From: CADEDV01 sp036383515
GTDB taxonomy: Bacteria > Bacteroidota > Bacteroidia > Chitinophagales > Chitinophagaceae
Direction: 5' to 3'
Length of the DNA stretch: 64,000 bases
Assembly (NCBI GenBank): GCA_036383515.1
Contig: DASVOE010000129.1
Location: forward strand, 1 to 64,000
Part shown: piece by piece, positions 17,210 through 26,260 of the stretch
Layout: each line of letters begins with the position of its first letter
How positions within the stretch are numbered: position 1 is the first letter of the stretch
The notes under the pieces: generated by a model
Databases searched by the model: none
Seen by the model: the letters and a program-made list of their open reading frames with translations, nothing else
What the model was told of the DNA's origin: nothing
Translations under genes and position numbers: made by a program

Positions 17210-17864
17210 TTTCGTTTTGCCTTATTTCAGTCAGTACATTCTCTATTCTAACTTTCAGCTCTTCATAAGGAGTATATCCTCTGGCCAGCAAATAAAATTT
17301 TGTTTCATGGGCCTGTAATAGGACTGCGGGAAAACTATTCACTTGCAGCTGGCGGCAAAGTGCAAATTCATAATGTGCTTTTTCTTTATACGCAGCATCA
17401 TGAAGTTTGTTATAAAATTCATCAGCCGGGATATGATATTTCTCCAATAAATGACGGTATGCTTCATCATCAGTAAGATCACGGCCTTCGAAGTGATGCG
17501 CATACTGCAGGTCAGCCGCAAAGACAACCTGCAGATCAGGATGATACTCTTTGAAAATACATAAAGCAATAGCAACTGTTTCTGAATGTGACCGCCAGTC
17601 ACTTTCTTCGGGATTGAAAATGTGCCAGAGATAATCAGGTCCAAATTGAATACCTGTTAATTCTTCTACCCGTTGGTAGGCCTGGCTGATATACCTGGCG
17701 GTGGCAGCAATGGGCCGGGGATTATCAGCAGGGATCATGCCTCCTGATAAAACTTCAAAACTTAATTTGTCTTTGTATTCTTCTGAAATTTTTTTAATTA
17801 CAGGACTGAAACCATAGCACCATCCGCAATAAGCATCATAACAATAATAAATGACAGGGTTCAT
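17196..17864 (-). CDS. DsbA-family thiol-disulfide protein (2-hydroxychromene isomerase/FrnE-like)
   Basis: 222 residues with a thioredoxin fold and the motif Cys13-Gly-Trp-Cys16 at the N-terminus (CYDAYCGWCYGFSP), typical of DsbA/FrnE-like cytoplasmic oxidoreductases. A large helical insertion (about 60-150) and a cis-Pro-containing segment (LQVNSFPAVLLQ) follow. No signal peptide is present, so it acts inside the cell. The frame opens to 17897, but ATG 17864 begins the fold. It overlaps the truncated haemoglobin gene by 14 bases, suggesting joint use in redox or nitrosative stress (inference). Confidence 0.88.
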   Translation of the reverse strand: MNPVIYYCYDAYCGWCYGFSPVIKKISEEYKDKLSFEVLSGGMIPADNPRPIAATARYISQAYQRVEELTGIQFGPDYLWHIFNPEESDWRSHSETVAIALCIFKEYHPDLQVVFAADLQYAHHFEGRDLTDDEAYRHLLEKYHIPADEFYNKLHDAAYKEKAHYEFALCRQLQVNSFPAVLLQAHETKFYLLARGYTPYEELKVRIENVLTEIRQNENELH

Positions 17865-17918
17865 GTTGAGCGCAAACTTACGGGCCTCTTCCTGCAATTA
17901 TTTATGACTTTGGTAAAA

Positions 17919-20777
17919 TCAATGTGCTTCCAGCCAGTTTACACCTTCACCACATTCAGCAATCACGGGAACTTCGTGTGGCAATGGTAATGCTATCTGC
18001 ATGTTTTCTATAATAAGTGGTTTGAGCTCTTTTGTTTCTGACTTCAACGCATCAAATACCAATTCATCATGTACCTGCAGGATCATTTTGCTTTGCATCT
18101 TTTCTTTTTTCATAGCGGCAGCTACTTTTTGCATCGCCAGTTTTATCATATCGGCAGCCGTACCCTGGATCGGTGAATTGATCGCATTTCGTTCTGCAAA
18201 ACCCCTGACCGTGAAATTAGCCGAATTGATATCTCTCAACCATCTTTTTCTTCCCATTAATGTTTCAACATAACCAGTCTCCCGTGCAAAGTTGATCGTA
18301 TCATCCATATATTTTTGAATACCCGGGAACTCCTTTTTATAATTATCGATGATCTCTTTGGCTTCTGTTCTTGAGATACCAAGATTATCGGCCAGTCCAA
18401 AAGCTCCCTGTCCATAGATGATACCAAAATTCACACTCTTTGCCTTATAGCGCATTTCTTTGGTCACATCTTTCTCTGGAATATTATACACTCTTGCAGC
18501 GGTAGCGGTATGTATATCTGTACCTTTTTTAAAGGCATCACACATATTTTTATCTGCACTGATGGCTGCTACAATCCTTAATTCGATTTGCGAGTAATCA
18601 GCAGAGAGTAATATATGTTTATCATCCGCCGGGATAAAAGCCTTTCTTATTTCTTTACCCCTGTCTGTTCTTACCGGAATATTTTGCAGGTTGGGGTTGT
18701 TGCTAGCAAGCCGGCCCGTTACTGCCACGGCCTGTCCGTAAGTAGTATGAACTCTTCCCGTTTTGCGATTGATTAATAAGGGTAATGAGTCAACGTAAGT
18801 TGATTTGAGTTTGGTTAATTCTCTGAAGGTGAGAATATCATCAACGATCTGGTGACCCTTCGCTGCAAGTTTTAATAAAACATCTTCACCTGTCTGGTAT
18901 TGACCTGTCTTTGTTTTTTTTGCTGAAGGATCCAGTTTTAATTTGTCAAACAGAACTTCACCTAACTGTTTTGGAGAAGCAAGGTTAAAACGAACCCCTG
19001 CTTGTTTGTAAACCCCTTCTTCTGCTTTCTTTGCATCTTTTTCTAATTCCTTTGAATAATCTGCCAGGAAGGTGGTGTCAATTTTAATTCCTTCGTATTC
19101 CATATCAACCAACACCTTTACCAAAGGGCTTTCAACTTCATTAAATACTTTTTCAACTTCTTTACTCTTGAGTAAAGGCGTAAAAACATTTTTCAACTGC
19201 AGGGTAATGTCAGCATCTTCAGCTGCATACTCTTTTATTTTTTCCAGTTCTACATCCCGCATATTACCCTGGGTCTTTCCTTTCTTCCCGATCAGCTCTT
19301 CTATATGCACCGGCTCATAGCCGAGGTATTTGGTGCTCAGCAGGTCCATGCCTCTTTTACCGTCTGGTTCAATAACATAATGTGCCAGCATCGTATCAAA
19401 AATATTTCCTGCGATTTCAATCCCATACCATTTCAGCACCAGCATATCGTACTTAAGATTTTGCCCGATCCATATTTTCTTTTTATCATTAAATAAGGGA
19501 ATAAAATGCGCAAGTATTTTCTTTGTTTCATCCTGGTTAACAGGGCAGGGAATATAAAACGCTTCTCCTGCTTTTATGGAAAAGCTCAAGCCTACTAATT
19601 CTGCATCATTGGCATCAATGCCGGTTGTTTCTGTATCAAAACAGATCTCGTCCTGTTTCTTTAATTCTGCTACCAGTTTTTTAATTCCTTTTTCGTCAAC
19701 AATTGCTTCGTAGTAATGTGTCGTATTGTTGATGTTTTTATCGGCGGCCAATCCATCTGAAGATCCTTCTCCGGAATCTGCCGGTTCCTGGTTATTAATC
19801 TTAGGTTCGGGGCTTTCTACAATATTGCCAAACAGATCTGTTTGCACTCCCTGTGGTATTTCTTTTTCCACTACACCTTTTGCTATTGATCCGGCAACAG
19901 AAAAATCATCACCCAGGATTCGTTTACCCAGCGTTTTAAATTCTAATTCAGCAAATACTTCTTTTAAAGCATCCTTGTTCCAGTCTTTCAACCTGAAATC
20001 TTCTTCATGAAATTCAACCGGAACCGTAGTAATGATCGTCGCTAATTTTTTTGAAAGGATAGCATCTTCTTTTCCCTTTCGTATTTTTTCGCCCAATGCA
20101 CCTTTGATGGTATCTGCATTTGCCAGTGCATCTTCTAAGGAACCATATTCTGCCAATAATTTAGCAGCAGTTTTTTCACCCACACCAGCAATGCCCGGAA
20201 TATTATCAACAGCATCGCCCATCAATCCCAATATGTCAATTACCTGTGCCACCTCCTTAATATTCCATTTTGCACAAACTTCTTCGGGCCCCATTATTTC
20301 AACATCACCGCCCTGGTAGCCGGGTTTATATATTTTAATTTTATCAGAAACCAATTGTCCATAATCTTTATCCGGTGTTACCATAAAGACTTCGTAGCCG
20401 GCTTTTGCAGCCTGGATACTTAATGTTCCGATGATGTCATCAGCCTCGTAGCCATCCATCTCAATGCAGGGAATATTAAATGCTTTGATGATTTTTTTAA
20501 TATCGGGTATTGCAGCTAAAATATCTTCAGGGGCTTCCTGCCGGTTGGCTTTATAATCAGCAAAATCCGTGTGCCGTTCAGTAGGTGCATGCGTATCGAA
20601 ACATACCGCCATGTGACTTGGCTTTTGCTTAGTGATCAGATCGACCAATGCATTGGTAAACCCAAACTGTGAATTAGTGTTCCTGCCTTTTGACGTTAAA
20701 CGGGGACTGCGGATGAGTGCATAGTAGGCCCGGAAAATAAGAGCCATTGCATCAAGAAGAAAAACCTTTTTTGCCAT
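17919..20777 (-). CDS. polA: DNA polymerase I
   Basis: 952 residues with all three domains. The 5'-nuclease domain spans about 1-290 (LLDAMALIFRAYYAL; EADDIIGTL; GDAVDNIPGIAGVGEKTA). The 3'-5' exonuclease spans about 360-540 and looks active: FDTETTG near residue 383 and YAAEDAD later. The polymerase domain (about 570-952) has motif A DYSQIELR near 725, RYKAKSVNFGIIYG (motif B) and QVHDELVFD (motif C). It fills gaps and processes Okazaki fragments. It has its own promoter at 20782-20810 with a short leader. Confidence 0.98.
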   Translation of the reverse strand: MAKKVFLLDAMALIFRAYYALIRSPRLTSKGRNTNSQFGFTNALVDLITKQKPSHMAVCFDTHAPTERHTDFADYKANRQEAPEDILAAIPDIKKIIKAFNIPCIEMDGYEADDIIGTLSIQAAKAGYEVFMVTPDKDYGQLVSDKIKIYKPGYQGGDVEIMGPEEVCAKWNIKEVAQVIDILGLMGDAVDNIPGIAGVGEKTAAKLLAEYGSLEDALANADTIKGALGEKIRKGKEDAILSKKLATIITTVPVEFHEEDFRLKDWNKDALKEVFAELEFKTLGKRILGDDFSVAGSIAKGVVEKEIPQGVQTDLFGNIVESPEPKINNQEPADSGEGSSDGLAADKNINNTTHYYEAIVDEKGIKKLVAELKKQDEICFDTETTGIDANDAELVGLSFSIKAGEAFYIPCPVNQDETKKILAHFIPLFNDKKKIWIGQNLKYDMLVLKWYGIEIAGNIFDTMLAHYVIEPDGKRGMDLLSTKYLGYEPVHIEELIGKKGKTQGNMRDVELEKIKEYAAEDADITLQLKNVFTPLLKSKEVEKVFNEVESPLVKVLVDMEYEGIKIDTTFLADYSKELEKDAKKAEEGVYKQAGVRFNLASPKQLGEVLFDKLKLDPSAKKTKTGQYQTGEDVLLKLAAKGHQIVDDILTFRELTKLKSTYVDSLPLLINRKTGRVHTTYGQAVAVTGRLASNNPNLQNIPVRTDRGKEIRKAFIPADDKHILLSADYSQIELRIVAAISADKNMCDAFKKGTDIHTATAARVYNIPEKDVTKEMRYKAKSVNFGIIYGQGAFGLADNLGISRTEAKEIIDNYKKEFPGIQKYMDDTINFARETGYVETLMGRKRWLRDINSANFTVRGFAERNAINSPIQGTAADMIKLAMQKVAAAMKKEKMQSKMILQVHDELVFDALKSETKELKPLIIENMQIALPLPHEVPVIAECGEGVNWLEAH

Positions 20778-20781
20778 GCCG

Positions 20782-20810
20782 CTAAGTTAATGCTTTCGGT
20801 CAGCAGACAA
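20782..20810 (-). promoter_or_regulatory. polA promoter
   Basis: On the minus strand TTG, an 18-base spacer and TAACTTAG (close to TAnnTTTG) lie directly before polA, with about five bases between the -7 box and the start codon region, implying a very short leader. Confidence 0.5.
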
Positions 20811-20831
20811 CAGGCATGAACTAAAAGGCAA

Positions 20832-20857
20832 ATGCCCCGGGTGGAGACCCGGGGTAT
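20832..20857. terminator. Terminator after the small membrane gene
   Basis: ATGCCCCGGGT and ACCCGGGGTAT form an 11-base-pair stem (one G-T pair) with a GGAG loop. It lies between the leftward 20888-21163 gene and polA, separating the two. Confidence 0.7.
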
Positions 20858-20887
20858 TCTGTATAAACTAACTGCTTGCTTAAGAGA

Positions 20888-21163
20888 TTAATTGATAGAA
20901 AGCTTCAATGCTGCAACATTAGCTTCTTCTTTTTTCAAAGCAGGCTGTGCTGCCTCGTTTGAAGAGCTTGCTTCCGTTGATTTGTGAAGGTATTGAGCAG
21001 GATTTTCTACTAACACAGTACCACTGAATGCCGCGGTAGCATTTTGTTGCACCCCTGTTTCAACAACAGCAACTTTATCCTTATGAATAAAATTCAGGTA
21101 TAAAGCAAAGAACAAAAGATTGAAGGCAAAGAAGTTTGCGATTTTGCGGACACGTCTTTTCAT
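20888..21163 (-). CDS. Small single-pass membrane protein, unknown function
   Basis: 91 residues: a very basic N-terminus (MKRRVRKIANFF), one membrane helix (about residues 11-28) and an Ala/Glu/Ser-rich outer part. I do not recognise the family. The frame is open to 21217, but Met at 21163 gives the clean positive-inside start. It ends at its own terminator, between polA and uvrB. Confidence 0.6.
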   Translation of the reverse strand: MKRRVRKIANFFAFNLLFFALYLNFIHKDKVAVVETGVQQNATAAFSGTVLVENPAQYLHKSTEASSSNEAAQPALKKEEANVAALKLSIN

Positions 21164-21318
21164 AAATATTGGATTTATCGATTTTTTACAAATATTGGAT
21201 GTCTGGTTTCTCTGCATCTAAGATATACAGGCATTTCGCCCAGTACAAAATCGGAAAGCTCTATTTGATAAAATAGGGAAGAAGTACCCAAGAGGTATTC
21301 GTAAAACTACCAGGCCGG

Positions 21319-23358
21319 TTATTTTTTCATCTCTTCCAGCCTTTTCTGAAGCATAAACATTTCATCACGAAGACGTGCCGCCTCCATAAAGTCAAGATCT
21401 CTTGCGGCTTTTTCCATTTCTTTTTTAATTTTTGAGATCGCTTTTTCCGTTTGAGGAATGGTTTTATACTCTATCTGTTCTTCGGCCGCTACTGTTACCA
21501 GGTCTTCATCCGGGGCAATCGAATAAGGGTTTTTAGGATCGTAGCCTTTGATATCCAATACAGATGTTTGGGCAAAAACCTGCTCCTTGCTTTTAATGAT
21601 GGTTCTTGGCGTTATGCTATGTTCAATATTGTAGGCGACCTGTTTTTCACGACGGCGATTGGTTTCATCAATCGTTTTTTGCATACTCTCTGTCATCTTA
21701 TCTGCATAAAAAATAACAAGACCATCCACATTACGGGCTGCCCGGCCGGCTGTTTGTGTCAATGATTTTTCGTTGCGTAAAAAACCCTCTTTATCTGCAT
21801 CAAGGATGGCGACCAACGAAACCTCTGGCAAATCCAATCCTTCCCGTAACAGGTTCACTCCTACTAACACATCTATCACTCCTAATCTTAATTCACGAAG
21901 TATCTCTATTCTTTCCAGGGTATCCACTTCGCTGTGGATGTATTTAGATTTTATATTGATACGGTGAAGATATTTATCCATTTCCTCTGCCATCCGCTTG
22001 GTCAGCGTGGTTACCAAAACCCGGTCTCCTTTTATTACCCGTCTATCTATTTCATCCAGCAGGTCGTCAATCTGGTTTACGCTTGGACGGATTTCAATGG
22101 GAGGATCCAGTAATCCGGTGGGCCGCACTACCTGTTCAATGATTGTACCTCCTGTTTTTTCCAATTCATAATCATCGGGTGTGGCAGAAACAAATACAGT
22201 TTGATTAAGCAATGATTCAAACTCATGAAAGTTCAGTGGACGATTATCCAACGCAGAGGGTAAACGGAATCCATAATCAACGAGGATGAGTTTACGGCTG
22301 CGATCACCGCCATACATACCGCTTACTTGAGGAATGGTCTGATGACTTTCATCTACAACCATGATAAAATCTTTTGGAAAATAATCAAGCAGGCAAAAAG
22401 GTCGTGCACCGGGTCTTCGCCTGTCAAAGAACCTGGAATAGTTTTCAATGCCACTGCAATAGCCCAACTCTTTGATCATTTCAAGATCATATTCTACTCT
22501 TTCTTTTAATCGTTGCGCTTCGATCAGTTTGCCCGTTTTTTTAAAATATTCAACCTGGGCCGACATTTCATCCTGTATCTCATAAATAACCTGCTGCATG
22601 ATGTCCTTGGGAGCTACATATAAATTGGCAGGAAATATAGCGGCGTTATCCATTACCGCTATTCGTTTACCGGTTATTACCTCAATGCTTTCGATCTCTT
22701 CTATTTCATCACCAAAAAAAGTGATGCGGTAGCCATAATCCGTATAAGGAAGGTTGATATCAACGGTGTCACCTTTTACACGAAAAGTGCCCCTGTTGAA
22801 TTCCAGCGTTGTTCTGTTATATAATGAATTAACCAATGAATGAAGAAACCCCTGCCGGGAGATTTGTTGTCCTTTATTTATCCTGATAATTCCGTTTTCG
22901 TAATCTGTAGGATTACCCATACCATAAATACAACTGACGGACGCAACAACAATAATATCTCTTCTTCCACTTAATAAACTGGAAGTGGCCCTTAAGCGAA
23001 GTTTATCCAGTTCAGCGTTAATGCTAAGGTCTTTCTCAATGTATACATCGCTTACCGGCATGTAAGCTTCTGGTTGGTAATAATCGTAATAGGATACAAA
23101 ATACTCTACCGCATTTTCCGGAAAAAAGTGACGGAACTCGCCATAGAGTTGTGCAACCAATGTTTTATTATGAGTAAGAACCAACGTTGGCCGTTGCACG
23201 TTTTGTATCACATTGGCAATCGTATATGTTTTACCACTACCAGTAACACCTAATAATGTCTGGTATTTTTCTCCCTGAAGGATCCCTTCTGTCAATTGAT
23301 GAATAGCTTCAGGCTGATCACCAGCCGGGGCAAATGGAGCATTGAGTTGAAATTTCAT
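21319..23358 (-). CDS. uvrB: Excinuclease ABC subunit B
   Basis: 679 residues, the usual UvrB length. It has the Walker A GVTGSGKTYT at about residue 38, the beta-hairpin region (YYDYYQPEAYMP), helicase motifs (VDESHQT, LVTTLTKRMAEEM, QTAGRAARN) and the C-terminal UVR motif (DLDFMEAARLRDEMFMLQKRL) that contacts UvrC. It recognises and hands over damaged DNA in nucleotide excision repair. It starts 23 bases after the stop of mgsA, and a TAAATTTG box at 23369-23376 may also serve it directly. Confidence 0.98.
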   Translation of the reverse strand: MKFQLNAPFAPAGDQPEAIHQLTEGILQGEKYQTLLGVTGSGKTYTIANVIQNVQRPTLVLTHNKTLVAQLYGEFRHFFPENAVEYFVSYYDYYQPEAYMPVSDVYIEKDLSINAELDKLRLRATSSLLSGRRDIIVVASVSCIYGMGNPTDYENGIIRINKGQQISRQGFLHSLVNSLYNRTTLEFNRGTFRVKGDTVDINLPYTDYGYRITFFGDEIEEIESIEVITGKRIAVMDNAAIFPANLYVAPKDIMQQVIYEIQDEMSAQVEYFKKTGKLIEAQRLKERVEYDLEMIKELGYCSGIENYSRFFDRRRPGARPFCLLDYFPKDFIMVVDESHQTIPQVSGMYGGDRSRKLILVDYGFRLPSALDNRPLNFHEFESLLNQTVFVSATPDDYELEKTGGTIIEQVVRPTGLLDPPIEIRPSVNQIDDLLDEIDRRVIKGDRVLVTTLTKRMAEEMDKYLHRINIKSKYIHSEVDTLERIEILRELRLGVIDVLVGVNLLREGLDLPEVSLVAILDADKEGFLRNEKSLTQTAGRAARNVDGLVIFYADKMTESMQKTIDETNRRREKQVAYNIEHSITPRTIIKSKEQVFAQTSVLDIKGYDPKNPYSIAPDEDLVTVAAEEQIEYKTIPQTEKAISKIKKEMEKAARDLDFMEAARLRDEMFMLQKRLEEMKK

Positions 23359-23381
23359 ATCTCTCCTGCAAATTTACTTCA

Positions 23382-23834
23382 TTACTTCAGTTTCCTTGCG
23401 GTGTAGGAAGAATAGTCGGGTAAAATAGATTCATAATCCTCATGCATAAGCGGTGACGTAAACATAAAATCTGCAGTGGCTCTGTTACATGCAACAGGTA
23501 TATTATAGGTAGCGGATAAACGAAGCAAGGCCTTTACATCCGGATCATGTGGCTGAGCTTCCATAGGATCCCAGAAAAAAATTAGCACATCAATCTTGCC
23601 TTCAGCTATCTGTGCTCCTATTTGCTGATCGCCACCTAGCGGGCCGCTCAGAAATTTAGTTACGGACTGGTCCAATGCTTCTTCAATCAATGTGCCGGTA
23701 GTACCGGTGGCATAGAGCCGGTGTTTATTTAAAACTGTTTTATTATAAACGGCCCATTCGATGAGTTCTGCTTTTTTATGATCATGTGCTACCAGGGCAA
23801 TTCGTTTGCGACTATTTAGTTTTCTCGTACTCAT
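23382..23834 (-). CDS. mgsA: Methylglyoxal synthase
   Basis: 150 residues matching MgsA, which converts dihydroxyacetone phosphate to methylglyoxal as an overflow route when phosphate is short. Signature phrases are IALVAHDHKKAELIEWA at the N-terminus, YATGTTGTLIEE, the catalytic SGPLGGDQQIGA and LIFFWDPMEAQPHDPDVKALLR. The frame opens at 23867, but the usual start is Met 23834. It lies just upstream of uvrB in the same direction, perhaps one operon; there is no obvious functional link. Confidence 0.95.
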   Translation of the reverse strand: MSTRKLNSRKRIALVAHDHKKAELIEWAVYNKTVLNKHRLYATGTTGTLIEEALDQSVTKFLSGPLGGDQQIGAQIAEGKIDVLIFFWDPMEAQPHDPDVKALLRLSATYNIPVACNRATADFMFTSPLMHEDYESILPDYSSYTARKLK

Positions 23835-23908
23835 AATACCAATATTGAAATAAAAATGCCTTACCATAAATAAGGTAAGGCATCGAATGCTATAAAGATA
23901 CTTAAGTA

Positions 23909-24454
23909 TTACTTCAATTCGGCAGATACAATGATCTTAGGTTCTTTAGCAACTTTTCCTGCATCAATGGGAACGCCCGTGATGCCATAGTCAGCCAGTT
24001 TAATAGAAAAAGAACTTGTTGTATTCAACGTACCGCCGGAAACAACAATTGTTGCGGGAGTGGTTAATGGTTTGGTTACATTTTTTACGGTAAGGTCACC
24101 TGCTACATTAACTGTATAAGAACCATCCTTTGTAAAATTTACTTTGGATTGATCAACAATCTTTCCTTTAAAACTGAATTTGGGAAATGCGTCGGAGTTA
24201 AGCCAATTAGCGCCATTGAAGTGATCCTGTATCATAGGGTTAGAAAATGCAAAGTTTTTTACGGAAGCTTCAAATGCAACAGTTCCTGTTTTTGTATCCA
24301 CGGCTGCGATCACTGTTTTGTTTTCTGCTTTTGGCAAAGCATCAATAGCTGTGCTGGCATCAAAAGCAACGGTTGCTGATGTTGTAGTTTTCTTTTGCGC
24401 AAATAGACTGCCTGTAATGGCTACGAAAGAAAGAAATAAAATTGTTTTTTTCAT
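23909..24454 (-). CDS. YceI-family secreted protein
   Basis: 181 residues with a signal peptide (ending LFAQ) and a YceI lipocalin-like barrel: ATVAFDAST, GTVAFEASVKNFAFSNPMIQDHFNGANWLNSDAFPKFSFKGKI, GDLTVKNVTKPLT and ending in ADYGITGVPIDAGKVAKEPKIIVSAEL. YceI proteins bind polyprenoid or amide lipids in the periplasm; the native role is unclear. It lies 26 bases downstream of an OB-fold gene and probably shares its promoter at 24995-25018. Confidence 0.92.
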   Translation of the reverse strand: MKKTILFLSFVAITGSLFAQKKTTTSATVAFDASTAIDALPKAENKTVIAAVDTKTGTVAFEASVKNFAFSNPMIQDHFNGANWLNSDAFPKFSFKGKIVDQSKVNFTKDGSYTVNVAGDLTVKNVTKPLTTPATIVVSGGTLNTTSSFSIKLADYGITGVPIDAGKVAKEPKIIVSAELK

Positions 24455-24480
24455 TTAGATGTTTTTTGAAGTAAGGTTTA

Positions 24481-24945
24481 TTATTTATTTAAAGTTGATC
24501 TTTTGAATGAGATAGCTGTTGCTTCCAGGATATCACTATAAATTCCACCGCTACAAGATCCCTTGATAGAAGTGATATCACCTACCTTAAGTGTTTTGGC
24601 TTCTGCTATGTATTGTTCCTGGAAAGCAAAAATGATATAAGAACTACTGGTGCTATCTATAAATTTGATATTTAATGTAGTGTCGGCGGCTTCTATTTCA
24701 GAAACCGTGCCGGTAACTGTTACGATCTTGTCACTATATTTTTTGTTGGCAGCGGAATCATCAGTATTAAATTCCTTTATAAAATCTATTGCATTCACGG
24801 TATAGGCCGGCTTCCTGTCCTTGGTATCAGAAAAAGTATCTGTCGCTACGACCCAGTAGATTATAGCAAAGCCCGTAGCCGCGATTAAGCCTACTATCAA
24901 AAGACGTTTGATCCAGGGATTTCTTTTTGTTAGCTGATTTGTCAT
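24481..24945 (-). CDS. Membrane-anchored OB-fold (tRNA_anti-like) protein
   Basis: 154 residues: a cytoplasmic start with basic residues, one membrane helix (about 15-33, LLIVGLIAATGFAIIYWVV), then an OB-fold-like domain with YSDKIVTVTGTVSEIEAADTTLNIKFID and GDITSIKGSCSGGIYSDILEATAI, as in tRNA_anti-like proteins. The outer OB domain may bind an oligosaccharide or nucleic acid; the role is unknown. The frame is open to 25005, but Met 24945 follows the promoter by a sensible distance. It is co-directional with YceI and is placed under a palindromic operator. Confidence 0.78.
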   Translation of the reverse strand: MTNQLTKRNPWIKRLLIVGLIAATGFAIIYWVVATDTFSDTKDRKPAYTVNAIDFIKEFNTDDSAANKKYSDKIVTVTGTVSEIEAADTTLNIKFIDSTSSSYIIFAFQEQYIAEAKTLKVGDITSIKGSCSGGIYSDILEATAISFKRSTLNK

Positions 24946-24994
24946 GTGTGGTGTATAAACAATTGTTGAATGTCTAAGTTCAAACAACTGCATG

Positions 24995-25018
24995 CAAATA
25001 TACAATGTTTAAACATTG
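24995..25018 (-). promoter_or_regulatory. Promoter with abutting palindromic operator (OB-fold/YceI operon)
   Basis: On the minus strand TATATTTG (24995-25002) fits the -7 box TAnnTTTG. Directly upstream is a perfect 16-base palindrome, CAATGTTTAAACATTG (25003-25018), in the spacer where a repressor would block polymerase. Its core AATGTT-NN-AACATT is the same as at 33514-33527. Confidence 0.65.
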
Positions 25019-25060
25019 AATTTACATAAACGATGTAAAAATATTGTGAAGAAAACAAAA

Positions 25061-25082
25061 CCGCCCCGATATATCGGGGCGG
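25061..25082. terminator. recA terminator
   Basis: A perfect 22-base palindrome: an 11-base arm beginning CCGCCCCGATA and its exact complement, followed on the minus strand by a T-rich run. It lies 44 bases past the recA stop. Confidence 0.85.
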
Positions 25083-25125
25083 CGTATTTACTAACCCATT
25101 GTAAACTAATATCTAACTCTTTCTT

Positions 25126-26157
25126 TTAGCTGGCCTGCATTTCTTTTATCTTTTCACGGATCTTTCCTTCAATTTCTTTAGCCAATTCAGGATTATCAAT
25201 CATTAATTGCTTTACTGCATCACGGCCCTGTCCCAGTTTATCACTGTTGTAACTATACCAGCTACCACTTTTTTGAATAATATTCAATTCAGTACCCATA
25301 TCAATGATCTCCCCGTTTTTAGAAATACCTTCTCCAAAAATGATATCAAACTCAGCAGCCCGGAAAGGAGGTGCGACTTTATTTTTTACCACTTTTACTT
25401 TTACACGGTTGCCCACGGCCTCATCACCATCTTTGATCTGTGTAGAACGACGTATATCCAAACGAACGGATGCATAAAATTTCAACGCATTTCCACCTGT
25501 AGTGGTTTCAGGATTACCAAACATAACCCCGATCTTTTCTCTTAACTGGTTGATGAAAATGCAAATGGTATTTGTTTTGGAAATAGTAGCTGTAAGCTTA
25601 CGTAAAGCCTGGCTCATTAATCTTGCATGAAGCCCCATCTTGCTATCTCCCATTTCACCCTCTAATTCACTTTTAGGAACCAGGGCAGCAACAGAGTCAA
25701 TTACTACTACATCCAGGGCGCCGGACAAGATCAGCCGGTCAGCGATTTCCAGGGCCTGCTCTCCATAATCAGGTTGTGAAATTAAAAGGTTGTCAACATC
25801 AACCCCAAGCTTTTGCGCATAAACAGCATCGAATGCATGTTCTGCATCAATAATAGCACACATGCCTCCTTTCTTTTGTGCTTCAGCAATAACATGTGTT
25901 GCTACTGTTGTTTTACCGGACGACTCTGGTCCATATATTTCAATTACTCTTCCTCGTGGTAAACCGCCTATGCCAAGAGCAACATCCAATCCTATAGAAC
26001 CGGTGGAAATGACTTCCTGGACATCACCTGATTTTTCATTCATCATCATCACACTTCCCTTGCCATAGTCTTTTTCGATCTTGTCCATGGTAAGCTTTAA
26101 AGCTTTTAGCTTTTCGTTGTTGGTTGACATGTCGGTATTTTTTTCAGTTTTTGCCAT
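25126..26157 (-). CDS. recA: Recombinase RecA
   Basis: 343 residues (334 from the second Met). The RecA core is complete: Walker A GPESSGKTTVATHVI near residue 76, VVVIDSVAALVPKSELEG, MSQALRKLTATISKTNTICIFINQLREKIG with the L2 loop after it, and GNPETTTGGNALKFYASVRLDIRR. It catalyses strand exchange and triggers SOS-type LexA cleavage. A TAATTTTG box ends five bases before the ATG at 26157, which would make that start leaderless; Met at 26130 (MSTNNEKLKAL) may be the real one. Confidence 0.97.
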   Translation of the reverse strand: MAKTEKNTDMSTNNEKLKALKLTMDKIEKDYGKGSVMMMNEKSGDVQEVISTGSIGLDVALGIGGLPRGRVIEIYGPESSGKTTVATHVIAEAQKKGGMCAIIDAEHAFDAVYAQKLGVDVDNLLISQPDYGEQALEIADRLILSGALDVVVIDSVAALVPKSELEGEMGDSKMGLHARLMSQALRKLTATISKTNTICIFINQLREKIGVMFGNPETTTGGNALKFYASVRLDIRRSTQIKDGDEAVGNRVKVKVVKNKVAPPFRAAEFDIIFGEGISKNGEIIDMGTELNIIQKSGSWYSYNSDKLGQGRDAVKQLMIDNPELAKEIEGKIREKIKEMQAS

Positions 26158-26161
26158 GATT

Positions 26162-26195
26162 CAAAATTAGGGTTTACAGTTTGCCGGGTCACAAA
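26162..26195 (-). promoter_or_regulatory. recA promoter
   Basis: TTTG and TAATTTTG on the minus strand, 22 bases apart, match the -33/-7 pattern. Transcription would begin close to the ATG at 26157, supporting a downstream translation start at 26130. No clear LexA box is visible. Confidence 0.55.
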
Positions 26196-26260
26196 TTTTT
26201 AGAAGAAAACGAAGCTAAAACATTTAGTAAATAAAAACTAATATTTTTTGGATTATTTTT

